From Mactra quadrangularis (Eukaryota > Mollusca > Bivalvia > Venerida > Mactridae), in assembly GCA_025267735.1 (NCBI GenBank), contig CM046308.1, positions 39,669,267-39,733,266 of the forward strand: 64,000 nt of DNA, read 5' to 3'. The notes under the pieces were generated by a model. The model ran no database searches. It was not told where the DNA came from and was given only the letters and a program-made list of their open reading frames with translations. The translations under genes and the position numbers were made by a program. Positions 35,581-49,469 of the stretch are shown one piece after another. The stretch's first letter is position 1. Each line of letters starts with the position of its first letter.

Positions 35581-36718
35581 GTTGTATAGAGCGGACGAGG
35601 TAACATGTTTAAACTTGTTCATGACGTCATCGTATTCTAGTCTATAGGTTACATACCACTAAATGGTAACCGGAAGTAGGCATTTACCGGAAGTAGAAAG
35701 TGTTACATGGTCCTTATTTATTTTTTGAGAGTGCATGGATACCTCATTTGTGGTGCTTTTTTATATTGAAGAGTATGTATGTCTTTGACAATGCTTTTCC
35801 TATGAAAGTATGCAAAAATTCAATGGATCTGGTTAGTTTAGTCGCGAAAACTGGTTAAAAGGGGAGATGACTCTGTACGGCTGGTGAAGAGTTAAAAACC
35901 AGGACATTTTCAGGGTAGGAACTTTCAATCGAAATTTATTTTCTTATAAGTAACGTAACTTTTTTTCTAATACTGATCATTTTCAGGGGAATAGATAGAT
36001 CTTTCAGCCTATATATGGTTTGGGGTATCTCACACCCCTGGGTCATAGTGTAATTTGTCATTGAAAATGAGACTTTTTATATACAACAAAGAAGGATTTT
36101 ATTTAGTGGAATGTAACCTATACATGTTGATTATCGTCGGTACCTGTACCGACGATAGTAACAATTATCAAGATTTGAGCATTTTTGTGTCGACACCGGT
36201 TGCCTTAAGCCAATTAGAACGATGCATTTGAGGTCACGTGATGAAAAAAATGACGTCACACAGTCAAAATAGGGGTGCGTGCATGGACTCGTCTTCAACG
36301 TATATTATCCGGTTACCTGTTTGTATTACCAGAAAAATAAATTATCAATATATGAACGCGTACCAGTTTCAAGGGAGTTGCAATATAAAACAAAAAAAAC
36401 ATGCATAACTAATTGTTACATGTTCATTTCTTGAAAAAAATGCATTTGTTGAAAAAAGCAAACCTATCTTCCCTACTTCCGGGCGAGTTTATAACGTTAA
36501 GACTAAAACACGAACGTCTACTTTGACATCATACAGCCGGATCAGAGGCATAGCTATATACAAAATGTACCAAGCTTCAAATTTGTAAATTATTAATAAA
36601 GTGTAATACGTTCCATGTTTCTGCTAACATTTTGTTTGGCGTATAAAAATTATCTTTAATGCGAGTTTCTCCAAGAAAATAATATTTTCTCTTCTAAACT
36701 GTGGTTTAAACGAAACAT
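35581..36718. other. Non-coding; perfect 12-bp hairpin
   Basis: No coding signal. At 36132-36157 'tatcgtcggtac' is followed by 2 bases and its exact reverse complement. Confidence 0.5.
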
Positions 36719-37290
36719 GTACACTAGACGGCCTTCGCGGTCTATTTATAGAAAGTCACAGTCTAAACCACTGAAGAAGACTCTGACACCATAAAGAAGA
36801 ATTATCAGACCATCACTGATAATGATCCTTTTATATATTGTACATTTATTTATTGAATTATCAAACATAGTTGGTTTAATTAGCGGCCAATAAACCTTTA
36901 TAAAAGAATTTTAATGCCTCAATTATAGATACACAGGCTAAAGCAGTATTTCCGTGTTAGTAATAAATTGGGCTCTTTGATGCTTTGCGTCAATATTTTC
37001 TTGTAAATAAATATAATCTACGCTCGATTAGCCGTCGGAATACGGGACAGAACATGGTCTTGAATAGAATAATCTGGTTTGCTTATCAATAAATAAAGTT
37101 TCTTGCCAAAAGGACTGGTGAATTGTAAAGCCTACCTCTAAAATGCGTTTGTACGTGCTCGGCCGAAACATGACAAAATTGTTAAACTCTGACACATATA
37201 TTTCTTGAATGCTTTATTAAAGGAGATGTCATTCATGGCTAACCGACGATTTCAAGCATTTTTGGAAATGCTAATACTTGTGTATGTGTA
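36719..37290 (+). repeat. Repeat matching 20326-20880
   Basis: Same orientation and order as the insertion in unit 2, from 'gtacactagacggcc' to 'ttggaaatgctaatacttg'. It carries an extra stretch near 36900-36960. Confidence 0.65.
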
Positions 37291-37336
37291 CTATTTAATC
37301 GCGTTTCACCATTAGTTTATAACATTACTGCTACTA

Positions 37337-38672
37337 ACAGGTCGTATTCTAGGTCATGCGTGTTTTTGTACTTTAAACTTTGGACTTGTCCACTGAATAG
37401 ATAAATAAGCTTATCCATGAACAGCATTTTACGGATTAAAACATACAATTTTGATATCTAATATTTATTTCAAATACTGTATTTGCACATTTTTAATTTT
37501 ATATAATGGTATGTTTATAAAATAAATGTCATTTAAATAAACTATAAATCTGAAAAAAATGCACCCCTAAATATAGGTGTGTAATAAAACTGGCTATGTT
37601 TATATACGCAATGTTTACTTGGACGACCTGTACATTAGGTAGTAAACATCGAAGTTTTGTCCAACACAACGTTAAATCAGACACAGTCTGTTTATTTTTT
37701 CGGCGAAAGGTAAGTGAATTAACCCTTAAACTTATGGAGGTTTACGTTTATTCAGCCAATAAGAGCTCAGCAAGTTTAACAACTAATTAACAAGTCAATT
37801 ATTTAAACCGTCAGAGGGTGAACATTGCTGGGCCTTAAGTGTTGTTTACTCAGAACTATAATTAATTTTCCATTGAATAAATGATTTTAATAATTGATGA
37901 TATTATAATGCAGACGACCATATTGTAACGATAAGCATATTATCAACAGTCTATCAATGTAAAGTTTTAACCCATCAATTTATGCATAATGACCTCAAGC
38001 AGACAAAACTTTTACGCTTGAGAAATTGTATATATACACGTACTTATATAGAGACAAGATACAAATATATATAGTGCGTACAAAAAAACAAAACGTGTTT
38101 GGGTAAACATTAAAAATGAGAAAATCCATTTTAAGGGTAGGCAGTATTGAAAATAAAATTTGTGTAATTCATTTTAACAAAATTAGCATGGCGGATAAAC
38201 AACCACCACTTGGTAAATCATGGTAGAACGCTTTACACCAACAACTAAGCCATTCGTAAAATATTATCACAATTGTTTATGTTATTGTCGTCCAGAACAT
38301 CCCTCATTGTGGATTAGTTTATTGTATTGTTATTATAAACAGTGTTTTGTTTTTTTGTTCGCACTTTAATACTAGTACAGGTCGTCCACGTAAATATTGC
38401 GTATATAAACATAGCCAGTTTCATTACACACTAATATTTAGGGGTGAATTGCTACTACAAATATATAGTTTAGTTAGTTCACACTTATTTTATAACATAT
38501 GATTATATAAAATTTAAAGTGTGCATATACACTTTCTAAAATAAATGTTAAATATCAAAGTGGTATGTTTATATAATTAAAATTCTATTCATGCATTAGC
38601 TTATTCACCTATTTGGTAAGCAAATCCATTCTTTAAAGTACAATAACACGCATGACCTAGAATACGACCTGT
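37337..38672. mobile_element. Foldback element with long inverted arms
   Basis: It starts 'acaggtcgtattctaggtca' and ends with the exact complement. Inverted similarity continues for about 300 bp, through 'ggtatgtttataaaat' and 'gtttatatacgcaatgttta' (partner 'tattgcgtatataaacat' near 38395). The centre (37640-38370) is unique and non-coding. A single arm is at 11351-11965. Confidence 0.75.
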
Positions 38673-38689
38673 AATTTGACACATAGCTG

Positions 38690-39410
38690 TTATAAGCAGA
38701 AACGAGTTATTTGTGAGATATATATCACATATTTGTACACATTTACAGAGAAAATAATACCAGTACTACCATATAATACTCGTAATTAAGATATGGCATT
38801 TTTTTGCAAAAACACTTTTGCAAAAGAAAATTATACATTTATACATATTCAGAGTCAAAATATATTTACCAGCATTAATATACATAGTACTCGTTATTTT
38901 ACAATTTGCATGTTCAAGTTATTTGTGACAAACATCAACACGTATTTGTACGTATTTAGAGACAAAATACATTATGTTTTTTGTACACTGGACAAAACTT
39001 TTGTCCATTAGTATATATTACTCACAGGTTTTAACGGATTAAAATAAACATCTGTTAATATGTAATATTCACAATTCGACTTAAGGAAGATTTTTAAGCA
39101 AGAATGAGTTATTTGTGATAAATCACGTATTCGTATGTGAGGCATATATTTACCACTTTTAGGCAAAAACATGTTGTTTTAAATTGCACATATTTGTACA
39201 CTTTTAAAGTAAAATACGTCAAGTACTAATATAATATATATTATACTCATAATTTAATATATGGCATGTATTTAGTAAAAACAAGTTATTTGTGAACAAT
39301 CACCTATTTGTACGTATTTTGAAACAGATATAAAGACTTATATTTGCGCATTAAATGATTCATGTATCTTAAAAGCTTTAAAAATGTAAACACTTAGGTT
39401 TCTTATCTTA
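38690..39410 (+). repeat. Diverged tandem array, about 190-bp period
   Basis: 'gttatttgtga' recurs at about 38706, 38918, 39108 and 39285, each time followed by a variant of 'cacgtatttgtacgtattt'. 'atatggcat' and 'aaaaac' sit at matching offsets. About four decayed units. Confidence 0.55.
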
Positions 39411-39439
39411 GCATCGTTTTTGCTTTCATATTAATAGTA

Positions 39440-39721
39440 TAAAAATGTTACCGAAAATAAATAAATAAATAAGTACACTGAATGTATGAAGATTTCAAGA
39501 TACAAGCTGGATTAAGAATATTATATTGTAAAATCAAAAATTAAGTGACAAAGAATTGACATGGATATTGGATTGTACAAAAGACCTCTAAAATGTGCAT
39601 TGCCCAGCATATTTTTCTTAACATTAGATTTGAACAGTTTTACATAACATTCATGCCTTATGTCTTGGGGTAAAGTATTCCATAGCTTACAACCCCTGTA
39701 TGCAAAAGATTTATGACCCAT
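39440..39721 (-). pseudogene. 3' end of a non-LTR retrotransposon (LINE)
   Basis: The minus-strand frame of 66 codons contains GHKSFAYRGCKLWNTLPQDI, the pattern found near the C-terminus of Jockey/CR1-type reverse transcriptase proteins (F-x-x-R-G-x-x-LWN-x-LP). The sequence then runs into an AT-rich tail with AATAAATAAATAA near 39460. Upstream of 39721 the coding similarity stops, so this is a 5'-truncated or decayed copy. Confidence 0.7.
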
Positions 39722-40589
39722 GGTTTTAACTTCGGGAATTGTTAAACATATTTCTAGTAAAGATACCTGGATGAAAGTTTGCTGGTGTTATGCTCATATG
39801 TAGACCTACATTTTTTGAAAATTTGAAATTAATCGGATAAAAAAGTAAGTTTGCAAGATTTCCGGATTCGCAAACGGACTGTGTTATATAAAAAAAAATA
39901 CTAATAATAATTACAAAAAAATCACGATAAAAATCTCGTTTAATATGGCCTTTGGTCTGAACCCCGTAAAAAGTACCTATGTAACTGTGTCAATATTTCT
40001 ATAAATGAACACTTGTCCTGTTCAATAACGTATAATTATCAAACAAAATAATTATCAAAAAATGAAAAAAAAACACATTTATGTTTTAAACGTTTCGGTA
40101 TAATTTAACTGTGACATGACTTACTATTATTTAAAACTTTAAAGATAAAATAAGAAATATAAAGCTAACTATTTCTTACCTTTTCTTCCTCGTTTTACGC
40201 ACTTGTGTTGTCTGGGGTACTAGAAACCGGTATTTATATTACTCTGATGATATCATTTGAACTTGCATGTTTATTACTAAATATAGACTTTCAGAAAATG
40301 CAATAAGGTGTAACCAGTTCGTACAATCATCATACCGCCAAATGAAAACTGATTCAAATATCCATGGCATTTCATAGAGATATTACCGAATAACAAACCG
40401 TAAATGTTAATGTTGACATTTTATTTCAATATTTTACATAAGTGTCCGCCATATTGACAACCCGATAAGAACACATTAAACGTGTGAGTCCATGCACGTA
40501 TATAAAAACTTTTTAAACAGGTATTCGTCAGTATTGATGTTATTTTACAATAAATAAAACGCGTTTTCATATGGTTAAACGCCTTGTCA
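39722..40589. other. Non-coding; repeat shared with 16830-16990
   Basis: Positions 39740-39890 match the start of the unit-2 insertion in inverse orientation. The rest is AT-rich and unremarkable. Confidence 0.5.
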
Positions 40590-40830
40590 ACACAAGCTTA
40601 GTTTATTTTACGGCGTCCTGTGCACCTAACCTAGCAATAATGGACCTTTGTCTATAACAAGTACCCTGCTTCCTTTTACAAGGCCGGAAACTTCTCCATG
40701 TATCAATTGAGGAAAAAGTACATATTTTCATGGAAGGGTATAGTCTCCCATGGTGGAAGTCGAACCGGTACTTCTTCGGGGCTCGAAATTCGAAATCCTG
40801 GCCCGCTACCAACTGTGCCACTGAACCGAC
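40590..40830 (-). repeat. tRNA-derived SINE, near full length
   Basis: On the minus strand the head 'ggttcagtggcacagttggt' has an A box and 'accggttcgacttccacca' gives a clear B box. The body matches 10190-10415 and 47790-47990. The tail ends with a derivative of 'tgttgacaaggcgtttaa', the usual mollusc SINE 3' end. Confidence 0.75.
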
Positions 40831-40959
40831 TTCTTAGAAAATGTAAATCACCTGTTTGAAAATGACGCATCTATGTATAATTTTGGTAAATTTATTATAA
40901 TTCATGTATGTTGTAGCGTAGATATTAGTCAGTGACATAAGTATATGATTAGTCATAAA

Positions 40960-41075
40960 AGCCTTATCCAGAGATTCATCCATAGGAACGGTGAATAGGT
41001 TGACTGACCGCCGTGATATGCCCGACATAATGTGTTGATACGGTATACCCAACAAAGAAAATGAATTGGGTAAGA
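40960..41075 (+). repeat. SINE fragment
   Basis: 'gactgaccgccgtgatatg' and 'tgttgatacggtatacccaa' match the SINE body and tail at 15900-15980. Confidence 0.55.
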
Positions 41076-42776
41076 TGTTTTCATTTGTCTTTTGACAGTA
41101 GACACAAAGGCATCACATTACCTCTGCAGAATTGTTTAGTTTAGACTAGAAGACTCCTATCAACACCAATTTGATATCCCAATCCTGACTAACCCTTTAT
41201 TAATTGTTGGTTTTACATTATTGGTAAATGGTCATTCTGAAAGACCTTTATGACCATTGATCATTTTATCCACATTGTCCAGTGGGCATTCAAATTGGCT
41301 TTGCTGACCGATTGTCAATGATATTATACTTACTAGATCTCGTCAAAATGGCCATCTTGATGAATGAGTAAATAAGAATGTTGATATTGCTCACTTGTTT
41401 TTATATAGATAATAATAGTATAATTATTATTTCTGAATCTATTCACCTGCCCTGTTTTCGAAAGTTATACCCGTCTTTAGTTGGACCTACGCACCCCTGG
41501 TTCACTGGCACCAGAGTCCTCACACTCGTTAATTACGCACTCATATAATATTTTGCCACAAAACACAATAAAAATCGGTTCCGCATACATTACCGTGTAG
41601 GAGTTACAATAATACTTTCGTAATATTATTCACATGGTATTGAACCATTTTTACAGTAGGTACGGTCTGACAGATTATCTTTACTTTTAGGAATATATTA
41701 GAATGTAAATATCGTTCTCGATTTGTAGATGAAACATTTCTTTACAAAACTGACTATTCATAAACTTTATATCTAAAACGGTTATCATGAAATTAATCGT
41801 AATTTCAATATTATCATTTTGCAGCGACTGAGTTGAGGATAGTTGTTAGTTATGTTTAGTCTACTTTGTAAGTTGGTTTAAGTGTATTTATTTGTTTTTA
41901 TTGTTTGTGCATCAAGTCTAATTTTAATTTTGTATAGTTTTTGAGACTAGGCAAGGTGCACAAATGCACCCTCATGTACGCAAATGGCATAATGTCAAAC
42001 GTCTATTGGGCCCGTCGGGTGCACTCGACGAAAATATGGCTATTTGCCTATATCAGACCAGGGACTTAATGTTCGTGTCTCTAATCGATCAGGCTTTTGA
42101 CGACTTTTCTTTTATTCTGTGCCCGTCCGTCTCTTTAAACCCATTTCGTTAAATAGTTATACAAGAAGAAGAAATAGTTCTAGTCGTATTAGAGACAAAC
42201 ATAATTAAATGTCACATTGTTTGAGCGACTGTACAGATTCTGAAGACATAAATGTTGTTCATTTGACATGGAGTACTGTACATATGCAATAATTTTAAAA
42301 CCGATGGTTTTCCAATCGATGGAATGACAGTAAACGACCACAGCGATTGACTGGTTTACAAATGTAAACGATAGATTCGATAGTAAAGTTCCAAAGACAA
42401 CGCGATGCAGTCTGCAGGTGTCCGATGAATTTAAGAAGATAAGTTCTCTCGCATACAATTCATACTTTGCAACAAAATTTAATAATATCGGGTAATTTTA
42501 TATGTTTGTTTCTTGTGATAAATATTTCACTGACTGACTTACATGTACATGTACCTCCATGGAGAAGTTAACTAGTGAAAAGGTATATAATTATGTGAAT
42601 ACATGTAACTGGAAAACACGCCAGCGAAGAAAATGGGCTTGTTCTGCTGGCCTAAATAAATATGAACTTAGCGATGAAAATTTTGTTGAGACTGGGTTTA
42701 AACCTTCACAATAATTGTGAGTTAATATTAAGTTTGACGTGTTGTTCATGGGCATTATGTATCACTGTGTCATGAT
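41076..42776. other. Non-coding; small repeat fragment near 41305-41370
   Basis: No recognisable gene. The longest frames (62-89 codons) lack domains. The fragment at 41305-41370 matches 1781-1860. Confidence 0.45.
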
Positions 42777-43006
42777 CAGTGGTGCTTTTTCACAAAAATT
42801 CTTATGAAAATAATTTTCGTAAGTCAGTTTCATATAATTAGCACTTCTAAGTCAGACGGATAATAAGCATAACTATGAAACAAAAAGGTATACACAATTC
42901 TACAGTTTTAGAATTGTTAAGCCAAATAATAAGCGTATTACTAAGGTTTCTTGCTTTTGACGTACGAAGATCTTTTTCGTAAGAATTTTTGTGAAAAGTA
43001 CCACTG
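42777..43006. mobile_element. MITE with CAGTGGT ends, 230 bp
   Basis: It starts 'cagtggtgctttttcacaaa' and ends with the near-complement. Its left half matches the right end of the element at 53242-60853 and its right half that element's left end. It is therefore an internally deleted relative of the large element. Confidence 0.8.
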
Positions 43007-44809
43007 TTCTTTCAAAATTTCAGCGTCACTGCCGCAACAGTACTATCGGTGCTTTGATTTGGTGACTAATTAATACTTGTTTGCAGTTATGAACGGAAAT
43101 TGATAAAACCAATTTTAGATGTGTCAGCATAATTCTGACTTCATGGTATTTAATTGCAATGACATAATCATAAAGTGTCTAGTTAACATGTTCATACTTT
43201 AAGTTAATTAAGACTCAAAATGAAAATAGATGTGCTAATTCATTGATGGTACGTCTACTTAACTTTGAAGGGACGTTACTATGGACTTATGTTATAGCAG
43301 TTCTGCCTCTTTTATATTCATATGAATTGGTTTATTATTCTTTGACTGATTTATTTGTTTGATAAAGTAAGATAAACCTTGCAATTAGAAAAACACTCGA
43401 AAAGTCTAGTTCTATCCTTAGACTGCTCTTGTTAAATTCAATAAATTGATAATTAATATATTATCTATAGATAACATTGCTGCACAAGTTTTATTTTTTA
43501 CATAACTATAATCTTTGTTTATTAAATCAGTTCAGGACATCGTTCCTACAGCATTCCAGTGCTTTGATTGGAAATGCTAATACTTGAAATTGATTACATT
43601 CGCTCAAAAATTACGTTGAGCACTTTTAAGAATATGCGAATTACACGATCAAAGCTCTTTAACTTGACGAATTTTGGATAACTTTTAATTCGGATACATT
43701 ACGTTTCCCTTCATTTTGTTCTCCTTTGTAATAGACAACACACATCCCTCATGTCTTTCTACAGAAAAACAGAATAGGTATTAATAGGGATGTTTCCCCC
43801 GTAGTCTATTGCGTTAGAAACAAATTAAAAACCGTGTTGCACTAGCAGGCAGGGAGAAGGACAAAATGAAAATATACTCATTTTCAAAAATGTACAGAGA
43901 CCTTATGAGCATGTAATCTGCTACCTTATCCCTTGGAAAGTTGGGATGTATAATGTGCAGACAGCAGTGTGGAATAGTTTTCCGCTGGATTGTCCCTGCA
44001 CGGAAGGCACTTGCGGGAATTTTACCATCCTTGGAGATGTCCTTGCATGGCAGCTTTCTGTTTAAGGTTTGCTTAGCTTAGCTCATAGTCTCCACTGTTC
44101 CCAAGGCTGGAATGCAATGGACATAATTTTGAAAAAATACATCTCTAAAATGCAGATTTAAGATTTATTAATGACAGCTTTTGACTTTTGTTTTGTTTAC
44201 TTATAGCCTAATTTGTGACTTGAATGTTAACACTTCAGTATATTTCTTCTCACAGTGTACTGACAGCACACATTTTCTAATCAGGAAATGTATTCTGGGT
44301 TCAAGTCCCAGTGAGAAGCTTATTAGTGTTAATCTTATATTTAAGTCTTAATTTATATTATTTACTCACAAAATGGCTAAGACTAAAAGAATATATAACA
44401 AATACAATATAATCTGGCCATATTTATACTTGTAGACTTTAAAATCTGTAACAATTAAAGGCTAACTTGTAACATTATTATTGTGGCACTTCATAATTAT
44501 TATTGTGACTTCAATAAGCACAAACAAACAGATGCAGATTGGACTTTTACTTAGTTTTTTCTTTTTTACTTGCCATGTTAATGTAAATATTTGCAGGAGA
44601 AAGTGTCTCATATATATAATTGCTGTTTTCTATAAAATTTGACATTAATTATTAAATTAATTCATTGCTATTTCCAGTATCATAAAAAATTATAGATATT
44701 GAAGGACTTCAATAATGCTCTTTTTACAGTGTCATTCTTAGTTACCTATATACGTTTGCATAGGTGGAAGTTGAAAGCTTTGAAAATTCTTAAAATCTCC
44801 TTATAAAAT
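43007..44809. other. Non-coding; SINE-tail motifs at 43040 and 43550
   Basis: 'ggtgctttgattt' near 43050 and 'cagtgctttgattggaaatg' near 43555 resemble short retroposon 3' ends. Nothing else recognised. Confidence 0.4.
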
Positions 44810-45077
44810 ATTAAAAAACCGCCCAGCTAGCTCCGGACCCCCCCCCTAAAATTTCGAAAATGAACCTGTCCATTAGTGTATTTCTTGCCTGAAAGTCATT
44901 TTTAAGTAGCATGAAGAAATTTTTCTCGGTGTTTAACATAGATTTAATGGTTATGTAGTTTTTATTATCAACATGTTGCTTTTTTCTGCAAAATGTGTAT
45001 AATGTGGTTGTGGTTTTAAGTTCGAACCTCCCTAGTAAAGTTCGGACTCCCCCTAGAAAAAAATCCTGGATCCGCCT
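44810..45077 (-). repeat. Dispersed repeat with GATCCAGGATTTTTT end
   Basis: The reverse strand starts 'aggcggatccaggatttttt' plus a G-rich run, as at 18097. The other end has a C-rich run near 44835. Confidence 0.5.
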
Positions 45078-45081
45078 CTTT

Positions 45082-45510
45082 TCTTACATCTTAATGTGTA
45101 TTAGGATTGATATTTGTTGTCTATGTACATGTATATTAAATGATATATTTTGTAAAGTCGAACTTAACTTCTTCCATCTTAATGCATATTAGGATTGAAT
45201 CATGATGTCTATGTACATGTATATTATTAGTTATAATATATATATATTAAAGCTCAACTCCTTGCATCTTACAGTGTATGAAGATTGATTCATAATGTTT
45301 ATATGCATGTATATTATAAGTTATCTTCTATAAAACAGAATTTAACCTCTTACATCTTAATGTTTATTTATATCGATTCATAATATGTACATGTATATCA
45401 TAAGTTATATTCTATAGAGTCAAAACTTAACCTCTTACCTCTTAAAGTGTATTTAGAATGATTCATTATGTATATGTTCATGTGTATTATAAGTTATATT
45501 CTGTAGGAAA
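45082..45510 (+). repeat. Tandem array, about 88-bp period, five units
   Basis: 'catctta' recurs at about 45087, 45175, 45265, 45353 and 45438, each followed by 'gattgattcataatg'-like and 'tacatgtatattataagtta'-like segments. Confidence 0.75.
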
Positions 45511-46328
45511 AAATTGTAAATGTCTTCTTATGAAATTCATATATAGGGGATAGTGAAGGTATTGAATAACGGTACGATTGCAATGTGTTATAATACGATA
45601 ATAATAACAATAATAATAAAACACCGTTGGATTACGGAAAGATTTGGTAACGATGAAATGAATCGTAGCAGTTGAAAATCTGTAACTCTGATAAATTACA
45701 TTCTATCTTTCGACATACTTCCTAAACCACAATAAGTGTTCCTTCGTCGGAATTCTCGTCGTCCAGGGACTCTATAACCAGTCAAACATAAACTTTAGGC
45801 AAACGTAGAACCATTTGTTTATAATTAAGTAATGTTAACATTTGGTTAAATCTACCCGTTCACTCGATTAAATTTTCGCTCATAACTTAGACTATTTAAG
45901 AACGGATAAAAATGCTAAAAATAGAAAAATTAAGGTTAATCTAGATATATAAGATAGGAATTCGTTCGTGAAACCGGGCCCTGTACATTATCGGAAATAA
46001 GGTACTGTGAAAACAATGGAATTACGTCACAGTTGTGGTTTAAGATAAGTTGTGTCCTAAACTCTTAGTGCATCTGTACGGGGGTGTACACAATCTGATT
46101 GGAAGAATTTGTTTTATAGTCCAACAGGATTAACCTGAGCTTGAACTACCTATTTATAATAATTACACACTTCACTTATTCGTGAGTTTCCGTATGCGTG
46201 TATACGGTTAAACACGTGTTTATAATAACCAATGTGAGTATAAATCAATTTACAAAAAGTGGCATGTTATTGTACTTTTAATTTTGGACTCATTAGTTTT
46301 GGGGTAAAAAAAGTAAGTCAGCAGTAGG

Positions 46329-46932
46329 GCGTTCAGTTACCGCGAACGTTTCGTAACGTTCCGTAACGTTCGCTAACAGTCATAATTGAACGTTCTGTTA
46401 GCGGAAAACGTTTTAAGGCCAACAGCTAACGGTTTTAGTATATAGTACGCGAATATGAAACAACCTGAAACAAAATAGTTCCAGTACATTTTGCAAATTA
46501 GTTACTGCCATAGCGAATAGACTATATCCAAAATTCAAATATTTGGGTTTTCACCTCCGGTACAAACAAACTTTCACTGTTACAATGAAAACGCGTGTAA
46601 AAAAGAACAGTAGTATTTAATCCATAATTCGTGTTGTTTAGCAATAAAGTGTAAACAACTTTGTTTGCATCGCCTGTGCACGGACGGAAAAACCCATAAA
46701 TTTAAATTCCGGATTAGGTCTAACGAAGTCGGCGGTGTTACTCCCGTTGATTTAGATCAATACATTTACAAAAAGCAAGTAAAAAAGAAAAACAAGTCTT
46801 CCTCTCTGAATTCTTCTAATAAAATAGAAGAAACGACCCTCTTGTCCGCCATCTTTAAACGTTCGCACTTCAACGGGTCGTTCAATTATCCGTTCATAAG
46901 GTAACTGTGTTTGGCTAACGATAAATGAACGC
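46329..46932. mobile_element. GCGTTCA MITE interrupted by a second MITE
   Basis: It starts 'gcgttcagttaccgcgaacg' and ends 'taacgataaatgaacgc'. A related palindromic element is at 51142-51446. The MITE at 46520-46720 is inserted inside. Confidence 0.55.
46520..46720. mobile_element. TA-flanked MITE, copy 2
   Basis: Same family as 11503-11700, including 'ctccggtacaaacaaacttt'. TA lies on both sides (46518-46519, 46721-46722). Confidence 0.75.
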
Positions 46933-47444
46933 AGTCCAGTATTATGGCACAGTTTCAAAGTATTCATTCTTATGAAAACAACATTAATTGTTCAGTGCGA
47001 ATATTTTGCCGAAAGCTTCCGATATAGCGCGATTTACAAACGAAGATTAAAATAGACAGTAAATACTGAGTTTAAAATATTCTTGCATAAAGGTCAAGCT
47101 CAGGTTAAATATGTTTGACTATAACTGCTTTCACTGTACTTCATGTAAACTTGCATAAAAGTTGACATTTTTAAACTCACATTTTTCATAAGCAATAAAT
47201 ATTACTAAACAACTTTTTGATATTTTTCTATTGAACTTACTAATTATTTCATTAGGATTGAAATGAAAACTGAATTTTTTTGTAAATTTAAATTATTGCA
47301 ACCACACCTATTTTAAAGCCATGAAGGACATTCGTGAATTACATAGTCCTTAAAGCCAACAAAACAAACAAACAAAAAACATGTAATACACTTCATATGA
47401 ATTCAAATATCAAGTTCATAAATAGTAATGACATTAAGTATTAC

Positions 47445-47770
47445 GGACTATCAAAATTTTGTTTGAAATTGTGTCTTGCCTCTACATGAATCATTTATTT
47501 TAGATAGTCAATGCGATGCATGCAATATAAACTCGAAGCTACCTATATCGTTCCAAACTTGAGATACGCACTTTTAAGTTGGTACCATTTCTTGGTTATT
47601 TTGTTTATTTTAGTAGAAAAAAAACAGACGTGGGGCCATGGCGCTGTAGGCCACGCGCACGTCGCGCAGCATATTGAATCTAGTTTCATGAAGGGGTAAC
47701 TTGCTTGAATCCTACCCGGAGCGGTTAAAGACTCTTATGAAAATTCGACAATAATATAAATACTCTATCG
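47445..47770 (+). repeat. Repeat with tRNA-like SINE, copy 2 of 5820-6120
   Basis: Collinear with 5820-6120, including 'tggcgctgtaggcca' and 'cctacccggagcggtt'. Confidence 0.5.
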
Positions 47771-47789
47771 TTATTAATTTTTATTTATT

Positions 47790-47990
47790 TATTGGAATTA
47801 ACGCCGTGCCAACACAATTTAGGTCATTTTTCGGCGTCCAGCGCACCTAACCTAGCTTTCCTGGACCATTGTCTATAACCAGAACTCACCTACACTTCCA
47901 CAAGGCCGGAAACTTCTCCATATTATCTAATCAATGGAGGAAAATCGACATTATTGTCAAATTTTCATGGAAGGGTATAACCTCCCCGGG
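47790..47990 (-). repeat. SINE without tRNA head
   Basis: Body and tail as in 40590-40830 ('acgccgtgccaacacaattt' on the plus strand). Similarity stops at 'cctcccc' near 47988, before the head. Confidence 0.65.
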
Positions 47991-49469
47991 TAACATACCC
48001 AACTTTTAGACCCATCAAGATTTTCGCTTTATGATACAGCCATATAGCTCTGATTGTAGATACGTCTGTTTTGCGATGATATAATCTACAAGCCGTGACC
48101 CCATGTTGTGATCGATGAGATAAGATAAGGATCATAGGTCACGATTTCAAGTCATATCAGGGGATTAATTAAATCCGTTGTAGACTAATGTTTTATATTG
48201 TCAATTGTACAACAAGTGTAAATTAACAGATAACTGTTTCATAACTTTTAAGGTGACATTTTGTATACAATACAGTCAGATGAAACAAGAATGATGATTG
48301 AAATAATTTTTGATGGTCAAATTATGTTAGAAATGAGAATTATGTACTCATCTGAATCATTCTGAATCATTTGAATTTATTTATTGCCCAACCGTTAATT
48401 TGGACATGCCTTATATTTATTGTTATAAAAGCTTTAAATTTAAATGAATAGCTTTGAAACAATATTCAAACCTCATCGTTATCGTTAAGCCGCCAATAAC
48501 TATTATTTTGTTTCGTCTGCTGCTTTATTTTACTTGGACTAAAGGGCCATGCACTAATTTGCATAAATGTTTTATTCATTTTAATATTTCACCTTTTTTA
48601 TGCAATCGTTCTACAATGATTTGTAAACTAGTAAACAAATAGTTTTCAATGTATTAACGTTTTAATTGTTATAATTGTAGAGGTAAACTAAAAACAATTG
48701 ATGTCTTTCATTTGTCATTATGCCGCCAGAATAAAGTAATATGTATATGATACTGTTTTCAATAATTCGAATAGTCGAGTAAATCTTCCCGAACAATAAT
48801 TCTTTGAATTAATAGATGAATTACATGTTTGTATTCTCTAACCTGCCTAGAATCTTAACACTTTAATTATAACTATTTCAGAACCTTTATTACAACATCA
48901 TTTGACAGATACAACTACATGTATTTATACAAATTGTTATCTATAAAACAGAGACAGGAAGGTAATCCTGTCATAAAAGTGTACCCGCTGTGCCTTGCTA
49001 TGCACAGTGTATTATACAATCACACCAGGGGTCCATAAATCCGATAGCGCACACTATAAATTTAAGAAAAAAATACTTATAAAATGCAAAACTTTTGGAA
49101 AAAAGTGCAAATGGGACAAAAACTTCATTAAGATATTTTAATTTAAAAAGTGCTCCGAAAACTAGAAACATACGGCTTTTTCATGTCATTTGCACAAATT
49201 TGATCAAAGAACCAGAAAGGCTTTATTTTTCAAGTTATATCAGAATGGGTATTTATTTCCCTTCTTTGTTTATAGTAACGTGAGTAATCAAATAAACCTA
49301 AATAGGGACAAAACAATTTTACAAAAAAATAAAAACTATCAAATGAAAGGAGACAGTTTAAACTTTTTTGCATCATTTGCACAAAATTGATATCTTAAAA
49401 AATAAAAGAGTTCTGACCGTTCAAAGAATTTTTCCCTATATTTTTCAATTGAAAATAAAATATCGACTT
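47991..49469. other. Non-coding, nothing recognised
   Basis: AT-rich, with frames of up to 66 codons and no domain. Confidence 0.45.
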
